Assembly: GCF_002786295.1 (NCBI RefSeq)
Contig: NZ_PGTC01000017.1
Location: 1-64,000 of the forward strand
Source of the DNA: Pseudooceanicola marinus
GTDB taxonomy: Bacteria > Pseudomonadota > Alphaproteobacteria > Rhodobacterales > Rhodobacteraceae
DNA: 64,000 bases
Direction: 5' to 3'
Shown here piece by piece: positions 33,083 to 42,000 of the stretch. Both the position numbers and the translations under genes were made by a program. The notes under the pieces were generated by a model, which searched no databases, was not told where the DNA came from, and saw only the letters and a program-made list of their open reading frames with translations. Each line of letters starts with the position of its first letter. Position 1 is the stretch's first letter.

Positions 33083-33321
33083 CCGTTGGTGTCCAGTGCA
33101 GCCGCCTCGCGCTTCAGCGCGCGCAGAACGTAAAGGCGGATGGCCGAGGCCAGGCCCAGCTCCAGCCCGCGCTCTGCGTCGATCTCGGCGGCCAGCTGGT
33201 TGATCGGGCACCCCTTCGCCTCGGCGAGGCGCCGGAACTCGGCCCAGAACTCATCTTCCAGCGAGACGGAGGTACGGTGCCCGCGCAGCGTCAGCGAGCG
33301 TTTGACGGGGCGACCGCTCAT
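33079..33321 (-). CDS. Ribbon-helix-helix domain protein
   Basis: An 80-aa protein of the ribbon-helix-helix type found widely in Rhodobacterales. The strand-helix-helix pattern is RTSVSLEDEFWAEFRRLAEAK, followed by a second helix (SAIRLYVLRALKRE). It probably binds DNA as a dimer; targets are unknown. It overlaps genes on both sides by four bases, so the DUF4169, RHH and nucleotidyl-transferase genes form one translationally coupled operon. Confidence 0.85.
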   Translation of the reverse strand: MSGRPVKRSLTLRGHRTSVSLEDEFWAEFRRLAEAKGCPINQLAAEIDAERGLELGLASAIRLYVLRALKREAAALDTNG

Positions 33322-33509
33322 GCCTCGGGGGTGTCCTCGTCGCGGCGGTGCCCGTCGAGGTGACGGCGGGCCGTGTCGGCCTCGGTTTTCTCCGCCGCCT
33401 TCTGCGCGCCGGTCCGCCCAAACTTCACCGCGTTTTCATCGCCCCGCGCGCGTTTCTCGGCGCGGGCCTTCTCCTTGCGGAAGCGGTTGAGGTTGGTGAC
33501 GTTCGACAT
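33318..33509 (-). CDS. DUF4169 family small protein
   Basis: A 63-aa highly charged protein starting MSNVTNLNRFRKEKARAEKR, the typical beginning of DUF4169. It is predicted to be helical and cytosolic; function unknown. It is the first gene of the coupled operon with the RHH gene. The order fumC - DUF4169 - RHH is a recurring Rhodobacterales arrangement as I know it, though a terminator at 33632 separates fumC here. Confidence 0.85.
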   Translation of the reverse strand: MSNVTNLNRFRKEKARAEKRARGDENAVKFGRTGAQKAAEKTEADTARRHLDGHRRDEDTPEA

Positions 33510-33631
33510 GGGGCCATAGTGCCAGCGCCCGGGGGGCGGGGCAAGCGCCCTCAGAGCGCCAGAACGGGCCCGTCCAGAAGCCCCACGGGTGGCGACCTCC
33601 TCGCCTGTCCTTCATCACCATCAGGGCATGC

Positions 33632-33664
33632 AAAAGGGGCGCGGCCCTATGGCTGCGCCCCTTT
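33632..33664 (-). terminator. Rho-independent terminator of fumC
   Basis: AAAGGGGCGC (33633-33642) pairs with GCGCCCCTTT (33655-33664) over a 12-base loop. On the minus strand the stem is followed by T residues. It lies 25 bp beyond the fumC stop. Confidence 0.85.
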
Positions 33665-33688
33665 CGTTCGTCCTGCCGATCTGGCGGG

Positions 33689-35083
33689 TCAGTCCTTCGG
33701 ACCGATCATCTTCTCCGGGCGCACCACCTCGTCGAAGGTCTTCTCGTCGACGAAGCCAAGGGCGATGGCCTCTTCCTTCAGCGTGGTGCCGTTCTTGTGC
33801 GCGGTCTTGGCGACCTTGGTGGCATTGTCGTAGCCGATGGTCGGTGCCAGCGCGGTCACCAGCATCAGGCTTTCATGCAGCAGCTTTTCGATGCGCGGCT
33901 CGTTGGCCTGGATGCCCGCCACCATGTTGTCGGTGAAGGCCGAGGCGCTGTCGCCCAGAAGCTGCATCGACTGCAGCACGTTGTAGGACATCATCGGGTT
34001 GTAGACGTTCAGCTCGAAGTGACCCTGGCTGCCGGCGAAACCGACGGCGGCGTCGTTGCCCATGACGTGGGCGCAGACCATGGTCAGCGCCTCGGCCTGG
34101 GTGGGGTTCACCTTGCCCGGCATGATCGAGGAGCCCGGCTCGTTCTCCGGCAGGATCAGCTCACCCAGGCCGCAGCGCGGGCCGGAGCCCAGCAGGCGGA
34201 TGTCGTTGGCGATCTTGAACAGCGAGGCCGCGACCGTCTTCAGCGCGCCGGAGAACATGACCATGGCGTCATGGCCGGCCAGCGCCTCGAACTTGTTCGG
34301 CGCGGTGACGAAGGGCAGGTCGGTGATTTCCGCCATGTTGGCGGCGACCATTTCGGCCCAGCCCTTCTTCGTGTTCAGCCCGGTGCCGACGGCGGTGCCG
34401 CCCTGGGCCAGTTCGTAGATGTCGCCAAGCGCGGCTTCGACCCGTTCGATGCCCTTGGCCACCTGATGGGCGTAGCCGCCGAATTCCTGGCCCAGGGTCA
34501 GGGGGGTGGCGTCCTGGGTGTGGGTCCGGCCGATCTTGATGATGTCCTTGAAGTCTTCCGACTTCTGCTCCAGCGCCGCGTGCAGCTTGCGCAGGCCCGG
34601 CAGCAGGGTGTCGCGGGCGGACATGGCGATGCCGACGTGCATGGCGGTCGGGAAGGTGTCGTTGGACGACTGGCCCATGTTGCAGTGGTCATTCGGGTGG
34701 ACGGGGGATTTCGACCCCATCTCGCCGCCCAGCATCTCGATCGCGCGGTTCGAGATCACCTCGTTCGAGTTCATGTTCGACTGGGTGCCCGAGCCGGTCT
34801 GCCAGACCACCAGCGGGAAGTTGTCGTCGAACTTGCCCTCGATCACCTCACCGGCGGCGGCGATGATCGCATCGGCGATCTCGGCGTCCATGTTGCCCAG
34901 CTCCTTGTTGGCCATGGCGCAGGCCTTCTTGATCACGCCGAGCGCGCGGATGATCGGAACCGGCTGCTTTTCCCAGCCAATGGGGAAATTCATGATCGAC
35001 CGCTGCGTCTGGGCGCCCCAGTACTTGTCTGCGGGAACTTCGAGCGGGCCGAAGCTGTCGGTTTCGGTGCGGGTCTGCGACAT
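33689..35083 (-). CDS. fumC: Fumarate hydratase class II
   Basis: The 464-aa tetrameric, iron-free fumarase of the TCA cycle (fumarate to L-malate). The fumarase/aspartase signature [11 protein letters not shown] is present near residue 315, with [12 protein letters not shown] near 97 and [15 protein letters not shown] near 187. Length equals the family norm. The start at 35083 ([12 protein letters not shown]) matches FumC N-termini. It is a single gene with its own terminator; such oxygen-stable fumarases often back up class I enzymes, but no class I gene is in view. Confidence 0.96.
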   Translation of the reverse strand: MSQTRTETDSFGPLEVPADKYWGAQTQRSIMNFPIGWEKQPVPIIRALGVIKKACAMANKELGNMDAEIADAIIAAAGEVIEGKFDDNFPLVVWQTGSGTQSNMNSNEVISNRAIEMLGGEMGSKSPVHPNDHCNMGQSSNDTFPTAMHVGIAMSARDTLLPGLRKLHAALEQKSEDFKDIIKIGRTHTQDATPLTLGQEFGGYAHQVAKGIERVEAALGDIYELAQGGTAVGTGLNTKKGWAEMVAANMAEITDLPFVTAPNKFEALAGHDAMVMFSGALKTVAASLFKIANDIRLLGSGPRCGLGELILPENEPGSSIMPGKVNPTQAEALTMVCAHVMGNDAAVGFAGSQGHFELNVYNPMMSYNVLQSMQLLGDSASAFTDNMVAGIQANEPRIEKLLHESLMLVTALAPTIGYDNATKVAKTAHKNGTTLKEEAIALGFVDEKTFDEVVRPEKMIGPKD

Positions 35084-35312
35084 TTCAGATCTCCCAAAAG
35101 GAACGTCGCGCCCGGTTTACCGCAAAGTGGCCCAGTTTCAATGCCGTTCCCGCTAACGTGGACGGCGCAGGGGTGCATTTGTGCACCGTCGTATGCCGCC
35201 CGGCGCGCAGCTTCGTGGCGAGAGGGGCGGGCGGCGCCGCGCGATCCGCCTTGAAGCCCGCGGTCATCGGTGCATTTCTAGTCCCAGGTTTGAACGATCA
35301 AGAGGTGCGATC

Positions 35313-36068
35313 ATGGCCGGGTTCTGGAAGAAGCTGTTCGGTGCGGGGCAGGATCCGGGGCCGCGCGCGCGGCAGGTCACCCCCACGGTCAACCCGAAGA
35401 CTGCCCTAGCCCAGCACCCGGTCGTCCACCTGGAGACCAAGGGGCAGAGCCTGGCCCTGTCGCTGCCGCTCTGGGTGGAGGAGCCGGCGGAGTCCGAGAC
35501 GCCGCCCACCTATGAGCACATCCTCTGGGAGTCCCGGCCCAAGGGAGAATACCTCTACTACCTCGCCGGGGATTTCGAGAAGAACGAGAAGGGGCTCCTG
35601 CGTTTCGGCACCGCGCCGGAGGAGTTCCGCGTTGTGCGCAGCCATGAGACCGACGTGTTGGAACAGGCCCGCACGGAGTTGCCCAACAGCGAGGGGCGCG
35701 ACTGGCGCCAGCTGTTCGACGGCGAGACCTGCGGCAGCCTGGTGGACCGGATCGCGCGTGTGGCGCCGGACCCTGGCGAGGGGGGCTGGACCCTGGCTCA
35801 CGTTACCGGCGTCGACCCGGAGGTCGGAATGGCGCTGATGCGGGTGGAACCGGGCGCGGGCCTTGATGGGGCGCCGCGCACCTCGCTGATCTTCCGCAAG
35901 ATCGTCCCTGAGGGGCCAGAGGTGCCGGTGGAATACGGCGTGCAGATCCTGGCGATCTCGCGCCGGGCGGAGACCTCGGTGATCGAGCTGATGGACGGTT
36001 TCCGCCGCCTGATCGACCGCTATCGCGACATGCCCTACACGGAGGTACGCGGCGCCGTGCGCGTCTGA
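35313..36068 (+). CDS. Hypothetical protein
   Basis: A 251-aa soluble protein that I do not recognise. The N-terminus is short and basic (MAGFWKKLFGAGQD), a form often seen in proteins that touch the membrane. The rest mixes strands and helices (GEYLYYLAGDFEKNEKGLL, YGVQILAISRRAETSVIEL). No signal peptide or catalytic motif. The start at 35313 follows AGAGGTG; a longer frame upstream is the fumC promoter region. It is monocistronic, with a strong terminator at 36095. Confidence 0.72.
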   Translation: MAGFWKKLFGAGQDPGPRARQVTPTVNPKTALAQHPVVHLETKGQSLALSLPLWVEEPAESETPPTYEHILWESRPKGEYLYYLAGDFEKNEKGLLRFGTAPEEFRVVRSHETDVLEQARTELPNSEGRDWRQLFDGETCGSLVDRIARVAPDPGEGGWTLAHVTGVDPEVGMALMRVEPGAGLDGAPRTSLIFRKIVPEGPEVPVEYGVQILAISRRAETSVIELMDGFRRLIDRYRDMPYTEVRGAVRV

Positions 36069-36094
36069 GCCGCGGCGAGGATCCAGGATGGCAG

Positions 36095-36125
36095 AAGGCC
36101 GCGCCCCCAGGGGACGCGGCCTTTT
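36095..36125 (+). terminator. Rho-independent terminator
   Basis: AAGGCCGCG (36095-36103) pairs with CGCGGCCTT (36115-36123), then TTTTCC. It ends the hypothetical gene at 35313 and, being symmetric, may also serve the convergent methyltransferase gene. Confidence 0.85.
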
Positions 36126-36159
36126 CCGTGTGTGCTTGGTCCGTTAAATCGCGACGCCC

Positions 36160-36717
36160 TCAGTTCGGGCGGCTGCGGAATTCGAAGACGCGCGCCGGGG
36201 GCAGGTTGGCCCAGACGGTGCCGCGCTTGCGGGCGGTGATGCCCATCTCGGCCTGCACATCCTCCGGGATCGGGGCGTTCGGGCTGTAGGTGATCTGGAC
36301 GAAGACCCCGTCGGGCGCCATCACCTTGAAGGCGTTGCCCACCACCTCGCGCTGGATCTGCGGACGCGCCAGGACCGGCACGCCGGAGATCACGCACCCG
36401 AGGTTCTCCACCCCGATGCTGCCGATCTGCTGCGCGGGCTGGTTCAGCACCCGGACCCCCGGGAACCGCTGCCGCAGCTCCTCGCAGAAGCGGGCGTTCA
36501 GCTCCATCAGGATCAGGCGTTCGGGCGCGATGCCGCGTTCCAGCAGGACCTTGGTGAAGGAGCCGGTGCCCGGCCCGATTTCCAGGATCGGCCCCTCGAC
36601 GGTCTCGACACCGTCGGTCATCATGCGCGCTACTGCGGCGGAAGAGGGCGCGATCGCCGACACTTCCTTGGGTTTGCGCATCATCTGTCCGAGAAATACT
36701 GCGAAGTCGCTGGCCAC
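36160..36717 (-). CDS. SAM-dependent methyltransferase, PmtA-like (phospholipid N-methyltransferase type)
   Basis: A 185-aa class I methyltransferase. The SAM site is LEIGPGTGSFTKVLLERG (about residues 45-62), followed by a Glu-bearing strand LILMELNARF. The compact form and GxGTG with the following lipid-like region resemble bacterial PmtA enzymes, which methylate phosphatidyl-ethanolamine to make phosphatidyl-choline; rRNA dimethyladenosine transferases share the motif, so the substrate is not certain. GTG at 36717 with AGGGGAC upstream is the best start. It is convergent with the preceding hypothetical gene. Confidence 0.78.
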   Translation of the reverse strand: MASDFAVFLGQMMRKPKEVSAIAPSSAAVARMMTDGVETVEGPILEIGPGTGSFTKVLLERGIAPERLILMELNARFCEELRQRFPGVRVLNQPAQQIGSIGVENLGCVISGVPVLARPQIQREVVGNAFKVMAPDGVFVQITYSPNAPIPEDVQAEMGITARKRGTVWANLPPARVFEFRSRPN

Positions 36718-36994
36718 CGGTCTGTCCCCTTGAATGCCTGCCGTTCGCAGATGGTTTGGCAAGCCGGTCGTCTCCGGACAAGCCTGATACTTTGCATTTA
36801 CAAAAAATTCACCGGACGCTTGGCCCGCTGTTACACGGCGCCAGCGCCCGGGCACAATTCGGGCCGCATCCTGCGGGCGGGGCAAGCGTCTTGCGCCACA
36901 CCTGTAACGAAAACAGCCCGGGCAGGGTCTGCCGAGGCTGTCTCGAAGTCTGTCGGGGGCGGATGCGGCGCGCCCTGAAAGAGGCGCTGTCAGC

Positions 36995-37492
36995 TCACTT
37001 GCGGAAGGCGTCCAGGCTGACGACGTCGGCCTCCTTGCCGGTCTTCTCGTCGGCTCCATCCGCGGCGTCACTGTCCTCGCCCTCATTGGGGGCGTCGGGC
37101 GGCGTGGGCTCGTCGTCATCCTCGTCCTCATCGTCCTGGCCCTGGGTCTCGAACCGCAGGCCGAACTCGACCGAGGGATCGACGAAGGTTTCGATGGCGT
37201 CGTAGGGGATGAACATCCGCTCCGGGCTGTCACCGAAGTTCAACGTGACGGCAAAGCCCTCGTCGTTGACCTCCAGGTCCTCGAACCAGTGCTGCATCAC
37301 CACCGTCATCTCGGTGGGGTAGCGGTCGCGCAGCCAGGCGGCCAGATCCACGTCCTCATGGGTCGTGTCGAAGGTGATGAAGAAATGATGGGCGCCCGGC
37401 AGTCCGTTGGCGGCAACGTCGCTCAGCACATCCTGGATCAGGCTGCGCATGGCGCGGTGCATCAGATTTCCGTAGTCGATAGATTGGGCCAT
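36995..37492 (-). CDS. sspB: SspB-family ClpXP protease adaptor
   Basis: A 165-aa alphaproteobacterial SspB. The folded domain (about residues 1-115: IDYGNLMHRAMRSLIQDVL, HHFFITFDTTHEDVDL, MTVVMQHWFEDL) binds ssrA-tagged peptides; an acidic disordered linker follows; and the C-terminal ADVVSLDAFRK is the tail that docks on ClpX. The start at 37492 (MAQSIDYG) fits the family; the longer frame adds unrelated sequence. It works with the tmRNA encoded about 3 kb away at 40150-40516, delivering tagged proteins to ClpXP. Confidence 0.92.
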   Translation of the reverse strand: MAQSIDYGNLMHRAMRSLIQDVLSDVAANGLPGAHHFFITFDTTHEDVDLAAWLRDRYPTEMTVVMQHWFEDLEVNDEGFAVTLNFGDSPERMFIPYDAIETFVDPSVEFGLRFETQGQDDEDEDDDEPTPPDAPNEGEDSDAADGADEKTGKEADVVSLDAFRK

Positions 37493-37603
37493 GTCTGTCT
37501 TCCGGGGGCTCAGTTTCGGCTGAGCATAGGGGATTCGAAGCAAAACGGAAGGTGATGCGGGAAGATTCTCTGTAACCGGCGACGGCGGCCGGCCGGGGAG
37601 TTG

Positions 37604-38881
37604 TCACAGGCCAAGCTGCACTGCGGCAAGTCCCAGGGCAGCCATCGCGACAAGGTTCGTCAGAAGCCCGGTGCGCAGGATGAAGACCAGCGCCAGGGCC
37701 AGGGCCACCAAGGCGGCGGCGAGGGGCTGGAAGCTCTCCCAGACCGGCAGCGGCGGTGCGCCCGCCCCGCGGATCGTGTCGAACAGGACGTGCAGCGTGA
37801 ACCACAGCGCCAGAGAGGCGATGACGCCGACCACGGCGGCGGTCACGGCGGCCAGCGCGGCTTTCAGCCGGGGCAGAGCCAGCAGGCGTTCGACATGCGG
37901 CGCCAGCACGAAGATGAAGAGGAAGCAGGGAACGAAGGTCACCCAGAGGGTCAGCGCTCCGGCGGCCAGCCCCAGCTCCGGCCCGGCACGGACGGCGCCC
38001 GCCACCATGGCCACGAACTGCGTCACCAGGATCAGCGGCCCGGGCGTGGTTTCGGCCAGCCCGAGGGCGTCGATCATCTGGCCCGGCGTGAGCCAGCCAT
38101 GCTGGTCCACGGTGACCTGTGCCATCCAGGCCAGCAGCGCATAAGCCCCACCGAAACTGAGCACCGCAAGACGCGCGAAAAAGGCGCCGAGATCGGCGAG
38201 GAAGGTGGCGCCGCTGAGCCGCAGCAGAAGGACGGGCGCCAGCCAGGCCACGGCCCAGAGCGTGGCGGTGACCAGGCTACGGCGCCAGCTGGGCGCGGTG
38301 CCCGACGTGGGCGGCACAGGTGTGGCTTGGGCCCGGGCCGCTCCGCCCCGCCAAAGCCCCCAGAGCGCGGCCACCAGGATCAGCAGCGGGAAGGGCACGC
38401 CCAGGGCGAAGATCGCGACGAACCCGGCCACCGCCCAGGCCCGCTGGGCCCAGCCTGGAAGCGCCCGCTGCGACAGCCGCCAGAGCGCCTGCAGCACCAG
38501 AGCCACCACCAGTGCCTTGATGCCCATGAAGGCCGCCTGCACCCCCGGCAACGTGCCCCATTGCACGTAGGCCAGGGCCAGGGCGGCCACGACGGCGGCG
38601 CCCGGCAGCACGAACAGCAGGCCCGCCATCAGACCGCCCGCGACGCCCCGTAGACGCCAGCCGGAATAGGTCGCCAGCTGCATGGCCTCCGGCCCGGGCA
38701 GCAGCATGCAGAAACTCAGCGCGCCGAGGAAGCTGTCCTCGCTCAGCCAGCGGCGGCGGTCCACCAGTTCCCCATGCATGACCGAGATCTGCGCCGCGGG
38801 GCCGCCGAAACTCATCACGCCGATACGCCCGAAGGCCTGGAACAGTTCGCGCCAGGCAGGCGCGCGGGGATCGCTCGGCAT
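37604..38881 (-). CDS. chrA: Chromate transporter ChrA (two-domain CHR family)
   Basis: A 425-aa inner-membrane protein with two homologous CHR domains. The N-terminal domain shows FGRIGVMSFGGPAAQISVMH, LLPGPEAMQLATYSGWR; the C-terminal repeat shows FARLAVLSFGGAYALLAWM and ETTPGPLILVTQFVAM. About 10-12 membrane helices. ChrA exports chromate, probably in exchange for or mimicking sulfate. ATG at 38881 with AGAGG is preferred to a GTG two codons earlier. Single gene. Confidence 0.92.
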   Translation of the reverse strand: MPSDPRAPAWRELFQAFGRIGVMSFGGPAAQISVMHGELVDRRRWLSEDSFLGALSFCMLLPGPEAMQLATYSGWRLRGVAGGLMAGLLFVLPGAAVVAALALAYVQWGTLPGVQAAFMGIKALVVALVLQALWRLSQRALPGWAQRAWAVAGFVAIFALGVPFPLLILVAALWGLWRGGAARAQATPVPPTSGTAPSWRRSLVTATLWAVAWLAPVLLLRLSGATFLADLGAFFARLAVLSFGGAYALLAWMAQVTVDQHGWLTPGQMIDALGLAETTPGPLILVTQFVAMVAGAVRAGPELGLAAGALTLWVTFVPCFLFIFVLAPHVERLLALPRLKAALAAVTAAVVGVIASLALWFTLHVLFDTIRGAGAPPLPVWESFQPLAAALVALALALVFILRTGLLTNLVAMAALGLAAVQLGL

Positions 38882-38966
38882 GGGCACCTCTTCGCTTCAG
38901 CCGGGCGACTGTCGCGGGCGCCGTCGGCTGGGTCAAGCCAAGCTTTGATGACGCGCGATGCGCGGC

Positions 38967-40088
38967 TCAGCGCAGGGCGGCGGTCTGGTAGAGCTTCACC
39001 GTTAGCCCGCCATGGGCGACGGGCGGGCCGGGGGGCAGGATGGGCAGGCCGGTCGCGCGTGCCAGCCCGCCGTCGGAGGTGACGATGGCGGCACGCCAGC
39101 CGCCGAACCGCTCCTTCAGCACCGCGCCCAGACGCCCGTAGAGCGAGAAGAGCTGCTTGCGATCCCCGATCCGGGCGCCGTAGGGCGGATTGACGATCAC
39201 CAGGCCCGGCGGGCCGGCGGGGCGTTCGAGGTCCGACACGGCCCGGTGCGCGAGGGTCACCGCACCGCCCAGCCCCGCGGCCTCGGCATTGCGGCCTGCC
39301 ATCTCGATGGCGCCGGCATTGCGGTCCGAGCCGAAAAGACCTGGCAGCTCTTCCAGCGGGCGCGGCTGTGGCGCCTCGGAACGGATGCGGGCGTAGAGGT
39401 CGGGCTTGAATGTGGCGAGATCCTCGAAGGCAAAGCGGCGGTCGCGCCCGGGCCAGAGACCCGCGGCCATCTCGCCCGCCTCGATCAGAAAGGTGCCGGA
39501 GCCGCACATCGGATCCAGCACCGGTTCTTCGCCGGTGAACCCGGCCTGGCGCAGGAACAGCGCGGCCAGTGTCTCGCGCATCGGCGCCTTGCCAACGGCG
39601 GGCTTGTGTCCGCGCTTGTGCAGGCTCTCGCCGCTGGTGTCGACGCTGAACTGGACGTAGTCGCGCTGGATGCGGGTCTTGAGGACCACGGTGGCCTCGG
39701 GGTCGATGGTGGCTCCAAAGCTCTCGCTCAGCGCCCGTTCGATCCGTTCCTGGGCTGCGCCCGCGTGGTAGATCTTCGACTTTGCGGAGGTCGACATCTC
39801 GACCTTCACCGGCACCCCGGGGCGCAGCACGTCGCCCCAAGGGAAGGCGCGCGACCGCTTGTCGAGCTGCGACAGGTGGCTGGCCGGGAAGCCGCCGATG
39901 CGCGCCAGAACGGCACCCGCGCCGCGCAGTTTCAGGTTGGCCCGCCAGACGGTGGTCCACTGGCCTTGCAAAGTCGCACCGCCGGGGACGGCTTCGGCCT
40001 TTGCGAACCCGGTGGCCCGGGCCTCCTCGGCCAGGGCCTCTTCCAGCCCCGGCGTGCCTTGCAGGAATATCTCGAATGCGGCGCTCAT
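38967..40088 (-). CDS. THUMP-domain class I RNA methyltransferase (RlmL/RlmKL-N type)
   Basis: A 373-aa protein. The N-terminal THUMP RNA-binding region (about residues 1-165) is followed by a Rossmann methyltransferase with DPMCGSGTFLIEA (about 207-219) and the N6/N2-type motif NPPYG. This matches the 23S rRNA guanine-N2 methyltransferase (RlmL) domain without the RlmK fusion seen in E. coli. The start at 40088 (MSAAFEIFLQGTPG) is at the beginning of the THUMP fold; the longer frame is spurious. Confidence 0.9.
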   Translation of the reverse strand: MSAAFEIFLQGTPGLEEALAEEARATGFAKAEAVPGGATLQGQWTTVWRANLKLRGAGAVLARIGGFPASHLSQLDKRSRAFPWGDVLRPGVPVKVEMSTSAKSKIYHAGAAQERIERALSESFGATIDPEATVVLKTRIQRDYVQFSVDTSGESLHKRGHKPAVGKAPMRETLAALFLRQAGFTGEEPVLDPMCGSGTFLIEAGEMAAGLWPGRDRRFAFEDLATFKPDLYARIRSEAPQPRPLEELPGLFGSDRNAGAIEMAGRNAEAAGLGGAVTLAHRAVSDLERPAGPPGLVIVNPPYGARIGDRKQLFSLYGRLGAVLKERFGGWRAAIVTSDGGLARATGLPILPPGPPVAHGGLTVKLYQTAALR

Positions 40089-40149
40089 GAGGGGGCTGAT
40101 ACAGGCTTTCCCGTGCCCCCGCGAGGTCGAAATGCGTGCCACGCCGCGA

Positions 40150-40516
40150 TCAAACAAAAAGCCGCCCGAACGGACGGCGGCTTGGCATCGGAGGAGGGGA
40201 AAGGAAAGTGCAGGTTTCTGTTGCCAGGTACCTGCGAACCCCGCCTTACACTGCTAGGCGCAAGGACTTAGATTTCGGTCTTGTTACTGCTTACGCAGCA
40301 ACGGCAACCGGAGCACGATTGTTGTTGGCAATTGTACTTAGTGAACCGATAACGGTGGTATCTCACCGGGACAAAGCTACATCTTTACACGTTCGTCGAT
40401 CCTATTTCGGCCCCATGATCCCCCAACAAGGGATGTTTGGTGGAGCCGCCGGGTACCGCCCCCGGGTCCGATCCGCTTATTACATGCGCGTTTATGCCCA
40501 TAGTCGCCGAAGCGAC
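40150..40516 (-). ncRNA. ssrA: Transfer-messenger RNA, circularly permuted two-piece form
   Basis: On the minus strand the acceptor piece runs from about 40516 to the encoded CCA at 40440-40438 (3' end GGCTCCACCA). After a 23-nt spacer the coding piece starts at 40414 with GGGGCCGAAATAGGATCGAC, the typical tmRNA 5' sequence. The tag frame at 40329-40291 encodes ANNNRAPVAVAA and stops with TAA. A hairpin with a T tract (40183-40159) ends the transcript. Putting the 3' acceptor half first is the alphaproteobacterial permutation; the spacer is removed during processing. The RNA rescues stalled ribosomes; tagged proteins go to ClpXP via SspB (36995). The piece ends are estimates. Confidence 0.93.
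40159..40183 (-). terminator. ssrA terminator
   Basis: AAGCCGCC (40159-40166) pairs with GGCGGCTT (40176-40183). On the minus strand the stem is followed by TTTTTGTTTG. Confidence 0.85.
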
Positions 40517-40522
40517 AATGCA

Positions 40523-40551
40523 GATATAGGACGGTGGCAGGTGAATTTGAA
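40523..40551 (-). promoter_or_regulatory. Predicted ssrA promoter
   Basis: On the minus strand a -35-like TTCAAA (40551-40546) and a -10-like TATATC (40528-40523) are separated by exactly 17 bp, placing the transcript start near 40516, just before the hairpin GTCGC-TTCG-GCGAC that begins the acceptor piece. Confidence 0.6.
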
Positions 40552-40630
40552 GGGGGATCTGCGGGAAATTCTCACTGCTTTTCGCCGTTTGGGCGACGGG
40601 ACAGGGCGCGCGGGTAGGGCCAACAAGCAA

Positions 40631-40650
40631 ACGGGCCCCGTGGGGCCCGT
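40631..40650 (-). terminator. tyrS terminator
   Basis: ACGGGCCCC-GT-GGGGCCCGT is a perfect 9-bp stem 32 bp after the tyrS stop; the minus strand continues TTGCTTG. Confidence 0.7.
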
Positions 40651-40682
40651 CCGTTGATCTTCGAAAGAAACTGCGGGTCGGA

Positions 40683-41936
40683 TCAGTCGGCCAGTTTCAC
40701 CAGCGCGTGACGTTTCTTGCCCGCCGACAGCTTCACCGGAGAGGCCAGCGCGGCAGCGTCCAGCATGAGGCCCGCATCGGTCAGCGGCGCGTCGTCGATC
40801 TTCGCGCCATTGTCGGCGATCAGGCGCTTCGCTTCCTTGCCTGTCTTGGCCAGGCCCGAGCGCACGATCAGCTGGGCCACGGAGATGCCGTCGCCCACTT
40901 CCGCGGCCGTCAACTCCAGCGTCGGCAGGTCGCCGCCCACGCCGCCCTTCTCGAAGACCTCGCGCGCGGTGGCCTCCGCCGTCTCGGCGGCCTCACGCCC
41001 GTGCAGAAGGGCGGTCACCTCGTTGGCCAAGATCACCTTGGCTTCGTTGATCTCCGACCCGCCGAGGGCACCCAGGCGCTCGCATTCCTCGACCGGCAGC
41101 TCGGTGTAGAGCTTGGCAAAGCGGCCGACGTCGGCGTCGGTGGTGTTGCGCCAGAATTGCCAGAACTCATACGGGCTGAGCATCTCGCCGTTGAGCCAGA
41201 TGGCCCCATTGGCGCTCTTGCCCATCTTCTTGCCGTCCGAGGTGGCCAGCAGCGGCGTGGTCAGCCCGTAGATCTCGTGATCCAGCACGCGGCGGGTCAG
41301 GTCGATGCCGTTGACGATGTTGCCCCACTGGTCCGAGCCACCCATCTGCACCAGACAGCCGTAGCGCCGGTTCAGCTCCAGGAAGTCGTAAGCCTGCAGG
41401 ATCATGTAGTTGAATTCCAGGAAGGACAGCGATTGTTCGCGGTCCAGCCGGGATTTCACCGACTCGAAGGACAGCATGCGGTTGACGCTGAAATGCCGGC
41501 CGATGTCGCGCAGGAATTCCAGGTAGTTCAGCCCGTCCAGCCATTCGGCGTTGTTGAGCATCAAGGCGCCGTTGTCGCCTTCGCCGTAGTCGAGGTAGCG
41601 GGCGAAGACCTGGCCCATGCCGTCGATGTTGGCCTGGATCTGGTCGGGGCCCAGCAGGGGGCGTTCATCGCTGCGGAAGGAGGGATCGCCCACCTTGGTC
41701 GTGCCGCCGCCCATCAGGGTGATCGGCTTGCCGCCCAGTTTCTGGAACCAGCGCAGCATCATGATGTTCATCAGGTGCCCGACATGCAGCGACGCCGCGG
41801 TGGCGTCGTAGCCGATATAGCCCGGCACCACCCCGCTGATCAGCGCCTCGTCGAGGCCCTGATAATCCGTGCAATCGGCCACGAAGCCGCGTTCCTGCAT
41901 CACGTTGAGGAAGTCGGATTTGGGGGTGTATGTCAT
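40683..41936 (-). CDS. tyrS: Tyrosyl-tRNA synthetase
   Basis: A 417-aa class I synthetase that charges tRNA-Tyr. The HIGH-like motif is HVGH in [19 protein letters not shown] (about residues 43-61); the KMSKS-like motif is GKKMGKS. The tyrosine pocket [15 protein letters not shown] is clear, and the C-terminal S4 RNA-binding domain (about residues 350-417) ends [11 protein letters not shown]. The start at 41936 ([10 protein letters not shown]) matches the family; the longer open frame overlaps the divergent anmK promoter. Confidence 0.95.
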   Translation of the reverse strand: MTYTPKSDFLNVMQERGFVADCTDYQGLDEALISGVVPGYIGYDATAASLHVGHLMNIMMLRWFQKLGGKPITLMGGGTTKVGDPSFRSDERPLLGPDQIQANIDGMGQVFARYLDYGEGDNGALMLNNAEWLDGLNYLEFLRDIGRHFSVNRMLSFESVKSRLDREQSLSFLEFNYMILQAYDFLELNRRYGCLVQMGGSDQWGNIVNGIDLTRRVLDHEIYGLTTPLLATSDGKKMGKSANGAIWLNGEMLSPYEFWQFWRNTTDADVGRFAKLYTELPVEECERLGALGGSEINEAKVILANEVTALLHGREAAETAEATAREVFEKGGVGGDLPTLELTAAEVGDGISVAQLIVRSGLAKTGKEAKRLIADNGAKIDDAPLTDAGLMLDAAALASPVKLSAGKKRHALVKLAD

Positions 41937-42000
41937 CACTCTTGTCCCTCTGGGGTTTGCGCGGCACTCTATAGTCGCCACAGGAGCCAAGGGAAAGACC

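Noticed and set aside
40136-40657. Possible protein genes in the tyrS / methyltransferase gap
   Set aside because: The region is fully explained by the permuted tmRNA gene with its promoter and terminator.
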